Below, piece after piece: positions 1-7,471 of a DNA stretch of 22,924 nucleotides. Location: contig DAOUZG010000001.1 in NCBI GenBank assembly GCA_030665705.1, positions 1 to 22,924 of the forward strand. The letters run 5' to 3'. This DNA comes from Deltaproteobacteria bacterium (GTDB taxonomy: Bacteria > Myxococcota_A > UBA9160 > SZUA-336). A program made the position numbers and the translations under genes. Within the stretch, counting starts at the first letter, position 1, and each line of letters opens with the position of its first letter. The notes beneath the pieces were generated by a model. The model saw only the letters and a list, made by a program, of their open reading frames with translations, did no database searches and was not told where the DNA came from.

Positions 1-2231
1 GAAACCAGGCGTCATACAGGTCGTTGGTGGTGCCGGTCTTTCCCCCGACAGGCCGCTTGAGCTGCTTGACTCGCCAGCCGGTTCCCTCCCGCACGACCGC
101 GCGGAGTAGGTCGGTCATCAGATACGCCGTCACGGGGTCGATCACCTCCTCTTCCACCGGGGGGGGGGAGGTTCTCCTCGGGCTCGATCGCCTCCCGGAT
201 CTGCGCGAGCGCCCGCTCCCGCTCCGACCGGGGCGCCCGCTCGGTCGGTTCCGGCGCCTCCGGCACGTTTAGCTCGGTCGCAAACAGGGACACGTCCTTT
301 TCCAGCAACCGGCCCTCACGGTCGAGAATCTCGAGGATGAACACGGGATCGACCAGCCGTCCACCCGCCGGGAACGTGGCATAAGCGCGGAGCAGCTCGG
401 CCAGGGTGACCTCACTCGAGCCGAGCGCGAGCGATAGATCGGGCTCGAGCGGGCTCCGAATGCCGAGCGCGCGCGCCGTACGGATGAGCGGCCGAACCCC
501 CACGCCCCGCAGGATCTTGATCGTGGCGATGTTTCGCGACCGGGCAAGCGCCTCTCGCAGCGTGATCGGCCCGTAGAACTGCTCCTCGTAGTTCTCCGGC
601 TTCCAACGCGCGCCCGTCTCGAGGTCCTCGTACACGATGGGGGTGTCGTAGACGATGGTTGCCGGTGTGTAGCCGTTGTTCAGAGCGGTGGCGTAGATGA
701 TCGGCTTGAATGCCGAGCCGGGCTGGCGACGCGACTGAACGACGCGGTTGAACTGGCTGCGCCGGAAGCTGTACCCGCCGACCATTGCCGGCACGTGGCC
801 GGAGGGGATCTTCATCGACAGGAGCGCTCCCTCCGCCAGCGGCTCCTGATGGAGATCGAACCGGGGGACCGTCTCCGGTTCCCCACCCTCGACGCTCACC
901 ACGGCGTCTCCGACCTTCTCGAGCTCGACGAGGTAGCCTGGCTTGAGTGCCGTGCGGATGTGGCGGATCTGGCCTCGGGGGCCGAGGCCGTCGACGTCGG
1001 GATCCGGCCGCCGGGCCCACGATACGTCCTCGATACCGAGGACGGTCTCCTGGCCGTCCCCCAGCATCAGTCGGGCCCGCTCTTCCTTCTGATCCACCTC
1101 GACGACGAGCGCGCGTACTCTGGCCCCGTCGTCCCATGGGCCGGCACCGTTGGTTTCGGTGAGCTCCGCCAGAAGCTCCGGCCACTCGTCCCGGGGGACG
1201 GCCCGGATCGGGCCGCGATACCCCCGACGCCGGTCGTGTGCCCGCAGACCCTGCCGTACAGCCTCGTAAGCTGCCTGCTGATGCTCCGCCTGCAGCGTCG
1301 TCCAGACCTGCAGGCCTCCGGTCAGCACCTCGTCCGCCCCAAAACGCTCGACGAGGTAGCGTCGGACCTCCTCAGCGAAGTACGCGGAGCTCTCCCGCAG
1401 CTCTTCGATCTCGCGCTCGGCGAGGACCCACGGTTCTTCGAAGGCCTGCAGTCGCTGCTCCGTCGTGATGTACCCCTCCTCGAACAGGCGTCGCAGGACG
1501 AAACGCTGGCGGCGCTTCGCGGCCTCCAGGTTCTGAAACGGGGTGTAGCGGGACGGGGCCGGAACGAGACCGGCGATCAGTGCGGCTTCCCCGATGCTCA
1601 GTTCGTCGACCGACTTTGCGTAGTAGGTCTGCGCGGCTGCCTCGATGCCGTAAGCCCCCGAGCCGAGGTAGATCTGGTTGAGGTAGAGGTAGAGGATCTC
1701 GTTCTTGTCGAGGTGGTCCTCGATCCGCTTGGCCAGGACCATGTCTTTGATCTTGCGGAGCAACGTGCGTTCCGAGCTGAGTAAGAAGGTCTTGGCGACC
1801 TGTTGGGTGATCGTGCTCCCTCCCTGTCGGATGCCTCTAGCCCGCAGATTGGCCCAGGCAGCTCGGAGGATGCTCGCGTAGTCGAGCCCCTGGTGCTCGT
1901 AGAAGGCGTCGTCCTCGGCTGCCACGAAGGCATGGACGACGTGTGACGGAACCCGCTCGATCGGGACGATCTCGCGGCGCTCACGGAAGAACTCCCCGAT
2001 CACCTGACCCTCGATCGAGTAAGCGCGGGTGATCAGGTTCGGCCGGTAGTCGTCCAGCGACCGTAGATCGGGGAGCTCCCTGAGGATGAGGGCCTGGAAG
2101 GCGACGAGTGCAGCCGCAGAGGCGAACACCCCGAGCATGATCAGCGCAACCGCGAATCGGATCAGACTTCTCACGTTGCCGACCGTGGTAACCCGGGACG
2201 GGTCATCAATCGAGCCTAGCCGAGGCCGCAA
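1..2231 (-). CDS. mrcA: Penicillin-binding protein 1A, bifunctional transglycosylase/transpeptidase (partial at window edge, frameshifted)
   Basis: Class A PBP that polymerises and cross-links peptidoglycan at the inner membrane. Counting from a TTG at 2231, there is one N-terminal membrane segment (about residues 24-50). A GT51 glycosyltransferase domain follows, with the catalytic Glu in AAEDDAF (E106), then RQGGSTITQQ and an IYLGSGAYG stretch. The transpeptidase domain shows SAFK (S506, K509) and SRN (565-567). The open frame then runs into a G10 tract at 159-168 and leaves the correct frame; it reaches a false TGA at 12-14. In the other minus frame, positions 1-157 continue the family sequence: VIDPVTAYLMTDLL, then the third active-site motif GGKTGTTND, off the window edge. 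One G fewer would restore a single gene. A GTG at 2174 gives the short cytoplasmic N-terminus usual for the family and is an equally good start; neither start has a well-placed Shine-Dalgarno. Identity is very sure; intactness is not. Confidence 0.93.
159..168. repeat. G10 homopolymer tract at the frameshift in the PBP1A gene
   Basis: Ten consecutive G on the plus strand (C in the gene). Upstream codons of the gene begin at coordinates equal to 2 mod 3 and downstream family-like codons at 1 mod 3, so the reading frame changes across this tract. A run of nine would give ...LPPPVEEEVIDP... in one frame. It may be a sequencing or assembly length error, or a real slippage site. Confidence 0.85.
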
Positions 2232-2344
2232 TTCGATTCAAACCGATCCTCCCTCTCCGGCGACTCGGTGAGGCACGGCTGCGCAACAGGTGACGGAAGT
2301 GCCCGGAGATGGACCGGACGGCCACTCCGTACGGCGACGACTGA

Positions 2345-2374
2345 TTGACAGGCCCCGTCGCCCCTCCGTAGCAT
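2345..2374 (+). promoter_or_regulatory. Candidate sigma70-type promoter of the gshB-SDR-purC operon
   Basis: Perfect -35 TTGACA at 2345-2350, an 18-base spacer, and TAGCAT (4 of 6 consensus bases) at 2369-2374. Transcription would begin around 2381, only a few bases before the ATG at 2384, so the mRNA would be leaderless or nearly so. An 8-base palindrome CCGTACGG lies at 2327-2334, just upstream of the -35. The divergent PBP1A gene starts at the other side of this 152-base gap; I see no convincing promoter for it. Confidence 0.5.
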
Positions 2375-2383
2375 CGACGAGGA

Positions 2384-3343
2384 ATGCGGCACGCTTTCTT
2401 GGTAGATCCCCTGCCCGGCCTCGACGTCGAGAAGGACACGACCATCGCGTTCATGCGGGAGGCTCGCCGGAGGGGTCACGAGGTGTTCACCGGCGGGATC
2501 GACGGTCTCGGGCTGGCCCAGGGCGCGAGCCCCGTCGCCTGGCTGGCGGCGACACAGCTTCGGGACGGGGACCCGTGGTACGAGACCGGGGAGTCGCGCC
2601 TCCTTGCGCTGGAGGGGTTCGACGTGGTCTGGATGCGGAAGGATCCACCCGTCGACCTGAACTACCTCTACGCCACCCTCATCCTCTCGCGCGTACCGAG
2701 GAGGACCCTGGTCGTCAACGATCCAGCGGCGCTCCGCGATGTGAACGAGAAGCTCTTCGCGCTTCGCTTCTCGGAGCTGTGTCCCGAGAGCCTGGTCAGC
2801 CGGAGCATCGAAGAGCTGCTGGAGTTCCGGGAGAAGCTCGGTGGCGAGATGATCGTCAAGCCGCTCTTCGGGTGGGGAGGCGAAGGGGTCTTCCACCTGA
2901 CTCCCGGGGACCGCAACGTCCGCACCATCCTCGAGATGGCCACTCGACACGGGGCCGAGTACCAGCTTGCACAGCGCTACATCCCCGAGGTTCGCAAGGG
3001 GGACAAGCGGATCATCGTTGTGGAGGGGGAGCCCATCGGGGCGGTTCTGCGGGTGCCCCAGCAGTGGGAGACCCGTGCCAACTTCCACGTCGGAGGGACG
3101 CCTGAGCGGGCGGCGCTCACCCCCCGGGACCGTGAGATCTGTGCGGCGGTCGGGCCCGAGCTGGCCCGGATCGGCGTGGTCTTCGCCGGGGTCGACGTCA
3201 TCGGGGACTGGCTGACGGAGATCAACGTGACCAGCCCGACCGGGATTCGCGAGATCAACCGGATCGAGGGGGTCCGACTGGAGATCCGGGTGCTCGATGC
3301 GGTAGAAGAGCGCCTGGAGAAGCTACACGGGGGAGGAGAGTAA
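2384..3343 (+). CDS. gshB: Glutathione synthase
   Basis: ATP-grasp ligase of 319 residues that joins gamma-glutamylcysteine and glycine to make glutathione in the cytoplasm. The length matches bacterial GshB. Family landmarks are present in order: WMRKDPPVDLNYLYAT, VNDPAALRDVNEKLFAL, the ATP-binding lysine and glycine loop VKPLFGWGGEGVF, RANFHVGG, and the C-terminal GVDVIGDWLTEINVTSPTG with the metal-binding Glu and Asn. The ATG at 2384 begins the typical N-terminal strand MRHAFLVDPL. The only purine-rich stretch (GAGGA) directly abuts the ATG, too close for a normal ribosome binding site, which fits a leaderless start. The gene overlaps the next by one base (TAATG). gshA is not in the window. 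Confidence 0.95.
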   Translation: MRHAFLVDPLPGLDVEKDTTIAFMREARRRGHEVFTGGIDGLGLAQGASPVAWLAATQLRDGDPWYETGESRLLALEGFDVVWMRKDPPVDLNYLYATLILSRVPRRTLVVNDPAALRDVNEKLFALRFSELCPESLVSRSIEELLEFREKLGGEMIVKPLFGWGGEGVFHLTPGDRNVRTILEMATRHGAEYQLAQRYIPEVRKGDKRIIVVEGEPIGAVLRVPQQWETRANFHVGGTPERAALTPRDREICAAVGPELARIGVVFAGVDVIGDWLTEINVTSPTGIREINRIEGVRLEIRVLDAVEERLEKLHGGGE

Positions 3344-4149
3344 TGGGATGCCTGGACGGACATCGGGCGGTCGTCACGGGGGGTGCGTCGGGACTCGGTC
3401 TGGGTATCGCGCGTGCCTACGCCGACGAGGGGGCACGGGTGGCGATTGCGGACCTCGACAAGGACGCGGCCGAGGCAGCCGTTCGCGAGCTCGGTGGCGG
3501 AAGCCTCCTGCTCGAGGGCGATGTCTCGGATCCGCGGACGGTCCGCGGGTGGTTCGAGCGCATCGAGCGCGAGTGGGGAAGCCTCGAGATCCTGGTCAAC
3601 AACGCCGGGATCATCGAGTATCGCAAGGAGCTAGAGCCCCGGATTCAGGCGATCACGCAGGAGGTGCTCTCGGGCGGCCCACAGAAGACGGCGCTCGACG
3701 CCGTCAGCACCCTCTCGGATGAGGATTGGAGCCGGATGCTCGGGGTGCACCTGGACGGGACCTTCTACTGCACACGCGAGGCCCTCCGGATCATGACCCC
3801 GGCCCGGTACGGTCGTATCGTGAATATGGCTTCCGTTGCGGCGACGATGGGGATCGGCGCCGCACCCGCCTACTCCGCCGCCAAGGGGGGCATTATTTCC
3901 CTCACCCGCGCGGTGGCCCGAGAGGTGGTCGGCCTCGGAATTACGGTGAATGCAATCGCGCCGGGCTTCATCGACACGCCATTCCTCGAGCCGATAGACG
4001 ATCTGGTCCGACTCGGGTTCACGGCGCAGATCCCGATGCGGCGTTTCGGCACGGTCGAGGAGATCATCCCGACCGCATTGCTGCTGGCGGACCCCGCCAA
4101 CGGCTACATGACCGGCCAGGTCATCTCACCGAACGGAGGTATCTTCTGA
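3343..4149 (+). CDS. Short-chain dehydrogenase/reductase (SDR), substrate unknown
   Basis: 268-residue classical-type SDR. The Rossmann nucleotide loop TGGASGLG spans residues 12-19. Asp37 at the end of the second strand suggests NAD(H) over NADP(H). NNAG is at 86-89, and the catalytic Ser164, Tyr177 and Lys181 (YSAAK) are present. The C-terminal GQVISPNGG resembles the FabG-type end. Two oddities: about 30 extra residues (about 93-124) follow NNAG, and the usual Asn of the catalytic tetrad is replaced by His136 (VHLDG), as in some hydroxyacyl-CoA dehydrogenase-like SDRs. The ATG at 3343 overlaps the gshB stop by one base and the gene's own TGA overlaps the purC ATG by one base, so the three are very probably co-translated. 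Nothing in the neighbourhood identifies the substrate. Confidence 0.88.
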   Translation: MGCLDGHRAVVTGGASGLGLGIARAYADEGARVAIADLDKDAAEAAVRELGGGSLLLEGDVSDPRTVRGWFERIEREWGSLEILVNNAGIIEYRKELEPRIQAITQEVLSGGPQKTALDAVSTLSDEDWSRMLGVHLDGTFYCTREALRIMTPARYGRIVNMASVAATMGIGAAPAYSAAKGGIISLTRAVAREVVGLGITVNAIAPGFIDTPFLEPIDDLVRLGFTAQIPMRRFGTVEEIIPTALLLADPANGYMTGQVISPNGGIF

Positions 4150-5129
4150 TGGGCGTTGATCGGGCGCTGTTACTCGAGCGTTGCGAGCGGACCATCGAGC
4201 GGACCGACTTCCCGGAGCTGGGTGAGCGGGTCGAGGGGAAGGTGCGCGACTCCTACGTACGCGAGGGTCGCCGGGTCATGGTCACGACCGACCGGATCAG
4301 CTGTTTCGACGTGATTGTGGGGACGATCCCTCTCAAGGGCCAGGTGCTCAACCAGCTGTCGGCCTTCTGGTTCGAGCGCACGCGATCGATCGGTCCCAAC
4401 CACCTCCTCGAGGTTCCGGACCCCAACGTCTCGGTCGTCCGTCAGTGCCGACCTCTCCCCGTCGAGTTCGTGTTTCGCGCGTACCTGACGGGAGTCACCC
4501 CCACCTCGATCTGGTACGCCTACGAGCGGGGGAAGCGGCTCTACTGCGGACACAAGCTCCCCGACGGGTTGCAGAAGCACGAGCGGCTCCCCGAGCTGCT
4601 CCTCACGCCGACCACGAAGGCGGAGAAGGGAGCGCACGACGAGCTCATCTCCCGGGAGGAGGCGATCGAGCGAGGGATGGTCTCCGAGGAGCTGTTCGAC
4701 CGCGCGGCGCAACTGACCCGATCCCTGTTCGAGGCGGGGATGCGGTGGGCCGATAGGCAGGGGATGATCCTGGTCGATACCAAGTACGAACTCGGGCTCG
4801 ACAGCGAGGGGGAGCTAGTCGTGATCGACGAGATCCACACCCCGGACTCCTCCCGCTACTGGTACCGAGATACCTACGAGCGGGCACTTTCCGAGGGGCG
4901 GGACCCCGAGGCTCTCGATAAGGAGTACGTCCGACGCTGGCTCGCGTCCAACGGATACACGGGCGACGGCGAGCCGCCGAAGCTGCCCGATGAGATCCGT
5001 TGCGAGGCTGCTGCGCGGTACATCGAGGCCTACGAGCGGGTCACCGGACTTCCCTTCGAGCCGGCCGACGACGACCCCTCCACACGCATCCGACGGAGCC
5101 TGGGGCTTTTTTCGTCGAAATCTGTTTGA
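4149..5129 (+). CDS. purC: Phosphoribosylaminoimidazole-succinocarboxamide (SAICAR) synthase
   Basis: 326 residues, the longer PurC type (similar in size to yeast Ade1). It ligates aspartate to CAIR with ATP in purine synthesis. Visible family motifs: GKVRDSYV near the N-terminus; [19 protein letters not shown], the phosphate/nucleotide loop region; [35 protein letters not shown]; and [13 protein letters not shown], with the conserved acidic residues. The frame is open much further upstream, but that part lies inside the SDR gene. The ATG at 4149 overlaps the SDR stop (TGATG) and gives a normal N-terminus, so it is the chosen start. The last dozen residues overlap a possible terminator hairpin, and the TGA sits inside the next promoter's -35 box. 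Confidence 0.96.
   Translation: MGVDRALLLERCERTIERTDFPELGERVEGKVRDSYVREGRRVMVTTDRISCFDVIVGTIPLKGQVLNQLSAFWFERTRSIGPNHLLEVPDPNVSVVRQCRPLPVEFVFRAYLTGVTPTSIWYAYERGKRLYCGHKLPDGLQKHERLPELLLTPTTKAEKGAHDELISREEAIERGMVSEELFDRAAQLTRSLFEAGMRWADRQGMILVDTKYELGLDSEGELVVIDEIHTPDSSRYWYRDTYERALSEGRDPEALDKEYVRRWLASNGYTGDGEPPKLPDEIRCEAAARYIEAYERVTGLPFEPADDDPSTRIRRSLGLFSSKSV
5091..5117 (+). terminator. Possible intrinsic terminator inside the 3' end of purC
   Basis: AGCC (5097-5100) and GGCT (5104-5107) can pair around a three-base loop, followed by T6. Outside these, CGACG (5091-5095) and CGTCG (5113-5117) could extend the stem and trap the T-run. The stem is short, so this is tentative. Confidence 0.3.
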
Positions 5130-5159
5130 CAAGCTCGACGATCGTTGCATAACTTATGC
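5126..5159 (+). promoter_or_regulatory. Candidate promoter with a palindrome over the -10 region, upstream of the basic protein gene
   Basis: A perfect -35 TTGACA (5126-5131) overlaps the purC stop codon. An 18-base spacer leads to TAACTT (5150-5155), a weak -10 match. The -10 lies inside a perfect 13-base palindrome with one central base, GCATAA-C-TTATGC (5147-5159), a size and placement typical of a repressor operator. No linked repressor gene is evident. Confidence 0.45.
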
Positions 5160-5199
5160 CGCGAACCCGTCGGTCTCTCTCGTATCAGCCGAGGGGAGA

Positions 5200-5237
5200 C
5201 GGTTCTTCGAGGACGCTAGCGCGCCAGCGGAGAACCG
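5200..5237 (+). promoter_or_regulatory. Inverted repeat in the leader of the basic protein gene
   Basis: CGGTTCT (5200-5206) pairs perfectly with AGAACCG (5231-5237). An inner GCT/AGC pairing is possible, giving a 38-base stem-loop roughly 50 bases before the start codon. It would sit in the 5' untranslated leader if the 5126 promoter is used. No known riboswitch is recognised. Confidence 0.3.
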
Positions 5238-5285
5238 CTCCGGGAAATCGGGGATGCGACCGACGGGGAGAAAAGGGGGGTGAAC

Positions 5286-5756
5286 ATGGCAACGAAGGTT
5301 GCTCGAACAGGAGTCCGTCGGGCTTCCGGCTGGCTCTACTATCTCGATAAGCAGGGGGACGTCTCCCGCGTGCCGATGGCACGTGGAGGCGCGCGGCCAC
5401 CGCGGTCCCGTCCTGAGAAAGTCGCCAAGGCTGGCGTGAAGCGAGAGGACGGCTTCCTCTACTTTATCGACAAGCAAGGCGACGTCTGCCGGACCAAGAT
5501 GGCTCGTCGGGGACGCGCCGGTGGCAAGCGCCGCAAGGCTGCACGCAAGAAGCCGGCTCGCCGGAAGAAGGCTGCAGCGCGGAAGAAGGCACCGCGGCGC
5601 AAGAAGGCCGCACGGCGCAAGAAGGCACCGCGGCGTAAGAAGGCCGCACGCAAGAAGCCGGCACGCCGGAAGAAGGCTGCACGGCGGAAGAAGGCACCGC
5701 GGCGCAAGAAGGCTGCCCGTCGGAAGCCGGCACGCCGGAAGGCCCGACGACGCTAG
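5286..5756 (+). CDS. Histone-like, highly basic protein with two tandem DKQGDV modules and a Lys/Arg/Ala/Pro tail
   Basis: 156 residues, not assigned to a named family. Residues 4-34 and 45-75 are two copies of one 31-residue module, identical at 19 positions, with the core G-[WF]-LY-[YF]-[LI]-DKQGDV and ending MAR. After a Gly-rich link, residues 81-156 consist only of Lys, Arg, Ala and Pro (repeats such as RRKKAARRKKAP), like histone H1-type or AlgP-like bacterial tails. DNA or RNA binding in the nucleoid is inferred from this composition; the role of the module is unknown. The ATG at 5286 has the purine-rich AAGGGGGGTGA (5273-5283) just upstream; an in-frame GTG at 5280 lies inside that ribosome binding site and is less likely. 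The gene has its own promoter and a strong terminator, so it is probably transcribed alone and well. Confidence 0.85.
   Translation: MATKVARTGVRRASGWLYYLDKQGDVSRVPMARGGARPPRSRPEKVAKAGVKREDGFLYFIDKQGDVCRTKMARRGRAGGKRRKAARKKPARRKKAAARKKAPRRKKAARRKKAPRRKKAARKKPARRKKAARRKKAPRRKKAARRKPARRKARRR
5526..5753 (+). repeat. In-phase low-complexity repeat coding the K/R/A/P tail
   Basis: Near-identical short units built around AAGAAGG and GCACCGCGGCG recur. Copies of the GCACCGCGGCG unit start near 5589, 5625 and 5694, offset by 36 and 69 bases. All offsets are multiples of three, so gain or loss of units would keep the frame. Confidence 0.8.
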
Positions 5757-5833
5757 CCGGGGTCGGTTCGTCGAGCCTGAGGGCAACGACGGACCTGACC
5801 TCGTTCTGATAGAGGTTGGACATCGAGAGAGAG

Positions 5834-5867
5834 GGGGGCGGGAGCCCTTGAGGCTTCCGCCCCCTTT
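5834..5867 (+). terminator. Strong rho-independent terminator after the basic protein gene
   Basis: A 13-base-pair stem (left arm 5834-5846, right arm 5852-5864) has no mismatches except one G-T pair, a five-base loop CTTGA, and TTT following. It lies 78 bases after the stop codon. Confidence 0.85.
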
Positions 5868-5916
5868 CCGTTTAGCCCCGACTCCGGCTCCAGGTGCAAA
5901 CTTCGGCTGCAGGCGC

Positions 5917-5925
5917 TGCTATATT
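5917..5925 (+). promoter_or_regulatory. Candidate extended -10 promoter of the response regulator gene
   Basis: TG-C-TATATT: an extended -10 TG at 5917-5918 and TATATT (5 of 6) at 5920-5925, with no good -35. Transcription would start around 5932, about five bases before the ATG at 5937. There is no Shine-Dalgarno, so this again suggests a nearly leaderless mRNA. Confidence 0.45.
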
Positions 5926-5936
5926 CGGCGTTAGCC

Positions 5937-7460
5937 ATGACGCGCCCCAAGCCGTCCCGCTCGCCGGGGGACTCCGCAGCCGATGCGCCTGCGGAGGTCG
6001 CCACGGGAGTCCCTCCGTCCGAGGAGGAACCCTCCCGCCCCACGCTCCTGGTCGTGGACGACGAGGAAGCGATTCTCGAGGCGGTATCACTGACCCTTGC
6101 CTCGGAAGGGAGGGTGCTCGTCGCTCGAAACGGTCGCGAGGCACTCGAACTTCTCGAGACCGAGGATGTGGCCCTGATCCTAACCGATCAGCGGATGCCG
6201 GGGATGAACGGGGTGGAGCTTCTCGAGCGAGCGCGCCAGATCCGTCCGCAGGCCATCGGGATCCTACTCACCGGCTACACCGACATCGACGCCCTCGCGG
6301 ACGCGATCAATCGAGTCCAGGTCTACGGGTACGTGCAGAAGCCCTGGGAGCTGAACGACCTCCGCCTGACGGTGCGCCGCGCGCTGGAGGCATACGAGCT
6401 CGCACGCGAGAACCGCGAGCTGACGCGTCGCCTGGAGGAGGCGATTGCGCAGCTTCGTCAGGAGAACGTGCTGCTTCGTCGGGAGGCTGGGAAGCGCTAC
6501 TGCTTCGACCGGGTGCTCGGGCAGGCGCCGTCGATGCAGGAGCTGTTCGACCTTCTCGAGAAGGTGGCCGACACCCACGCCACCGTGCTCCTGACGGGCG
6601 AGACCGGAACCGGCAAGGATCTCGTCGCGCGCTCCATCCACTACCAGGGCCCTCGGAGAAGCGCCCCCTTCGTAGCGCAGAACTGCGGGGCATTGCCGGA
6701 GGGCCTGCTGGAGAGCGAGCTCTTCGGCCACCGCCGGGGCGCGTTCACGAGTGCCGTGGAGGACAAGCGGGGGCTCTTCGAGGTGGCCCACGGGGGGACC
6801 ATTTTTCTCGACGAGATCGGCGAGACCACACCGGGGATGCAGGTCCGGTTGCTTCGAGTGCTCGAAGGCGGAGAGTTTCGTCCCCTCGGCTCCTCGGAGG
6901 TGCGGCGGGTGGACGTCCGGGTGATCGCGACGACCAACCGCGACCTACGCGAGGCGGTCGAGGGTGGTCGGTTTCGCCGAGATCTCTTCTACCGGCTCAA
7001 CGTGGTCCACATCCACCTGCCGCCGCTGCGCGAGCGCTGCGAGGATATTCCTATGCTCACGGAGCACTTTCTGCGGGCCAGCAACGAGCGCCTGGGGAAG
7101 GAGGTCGAGGGGATCACGCGGGCCGCGATGGACCTGCTGCTCGCGTACACGTGGCCCGGCAACGTCCGCGAGCTTGCCAACGAGATCGAGCGCGCCGTTG
7201 CGCTTGCGGGCAGCTCGCGTCGGATCGACGAGGCGATGCTCTCGGATCATCTCCGGAGCTCGGTGACCGTCCGCGCCCCACGTGAGGTCGACGGGGGGGA
7301 GATCGAGACCTGGAGCCTGAGCCTGGCGCTCGAGGGGCTCCAGCGGAGGATGATTCAGAGCGCACTCGCGGCGGCGGGAAGCAAGAGCGGGGCGGCGCAG
7401 AAGCTCGGGATTCCGCGCCAGAGCCTCCAGAAGATGATCAAGCGGCTCGGGATCGAGTAG
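5937..7460 (+). CDS. NtrC-family sigma54-type response regulator (REC - AAA+ - Fis HTH) with variant GAFTSA loop
   Basis: 507-residue bacterial enhancer-binding protein. After a Pro/Ala-rich N-terminal extension of about 35 residues comes a receiver domain (about 36-150) with acidic DD41-42, phospho-acceptor Asp84 in LTDQRMPG and Lys135 in the KPW motif. A probable coiled-coil linker (about 152-185) follows. The AAA+ domain has Walker A GETGTGKD (221-228), Walker B TIFLDEI (D292, E293) and the WPGNVREL region near 406. A Fis-type helix-turn-helix ends the protein (about 468-505). The sigma54-contact loop reads GAFTSA (268-273) instead of GAFTGA. The receiver wording DQRMPGMNG...LTGYTD...KPW resembles the HoxA/HupR branch, a tentative comparison. 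No partner histidine kinase is in the window, so the signal and targets are unknown. ogt follows 11 bases after the stop. Confidence 0.93.
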   Translation: MTRPKPSRSPGDSAADAPAEVATGVPPSEEEPSRPTLLVVDDEEAILEAVSLTLASEGRVLVARNGREALELLETEDVALILTDQRMPGMNGVELLERARQIRPQAIGILLTGYTDIDALADAINRVQVYGYVQKPWELNDLRLTVRRALEAYELARENRELTRRLEEAIAQLRQENVLLRREAGKRYCFDRVLGQAPSMQELFDLLEKVADTHATVLLTGETGTGKDLVARSIHYQGPRRSAPFVAQNCGALPEGLLESELFGHRRGAFTSAVEDKRGLFEVAHGGTIFLDEIGETTPGMQVRLLRVLEGGEFRPLGSSEVRRVDVRVIATTNRDLREAVEGGRFRRDLFYRLNVVHIHLPPLRERCEDIPMLTEHFLRASNERLGKEVEGITRAAMDLLLAYTWPGNVRELANEIERAVALAGSSRRIDEAMLSDHLRSSVTVRAPREVDGGEIETWSLSLALEGLQRRMIQSALAAAGSKSGAAQKLGIPRQSLQKMIKRLGIE

Positions 7461-7471
7461 ACTGGCCGCCG

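Noticed and set aside
795..1784. 329-codon open frame on the plus strand
   Set aside because: It is antisense to the PBP1A gene, with no recognisable domain; a codon-bias shadow.
3726..4148. Upstream extension of the purC frame
   Set aside because: It lies inside the SDR gene in another frame and encodes Arg/Gly-rich nonsense; the ATG at 4149 gives the normal PurC N-terminus.
5130..5285. Small RNA or riboswitch between purC and the basic protein gene
   Set aside because: A 38-base stem-loop is present, but there is no match to a known class and no terminator before the gene; kept only as a low-confidence leader hairpin.
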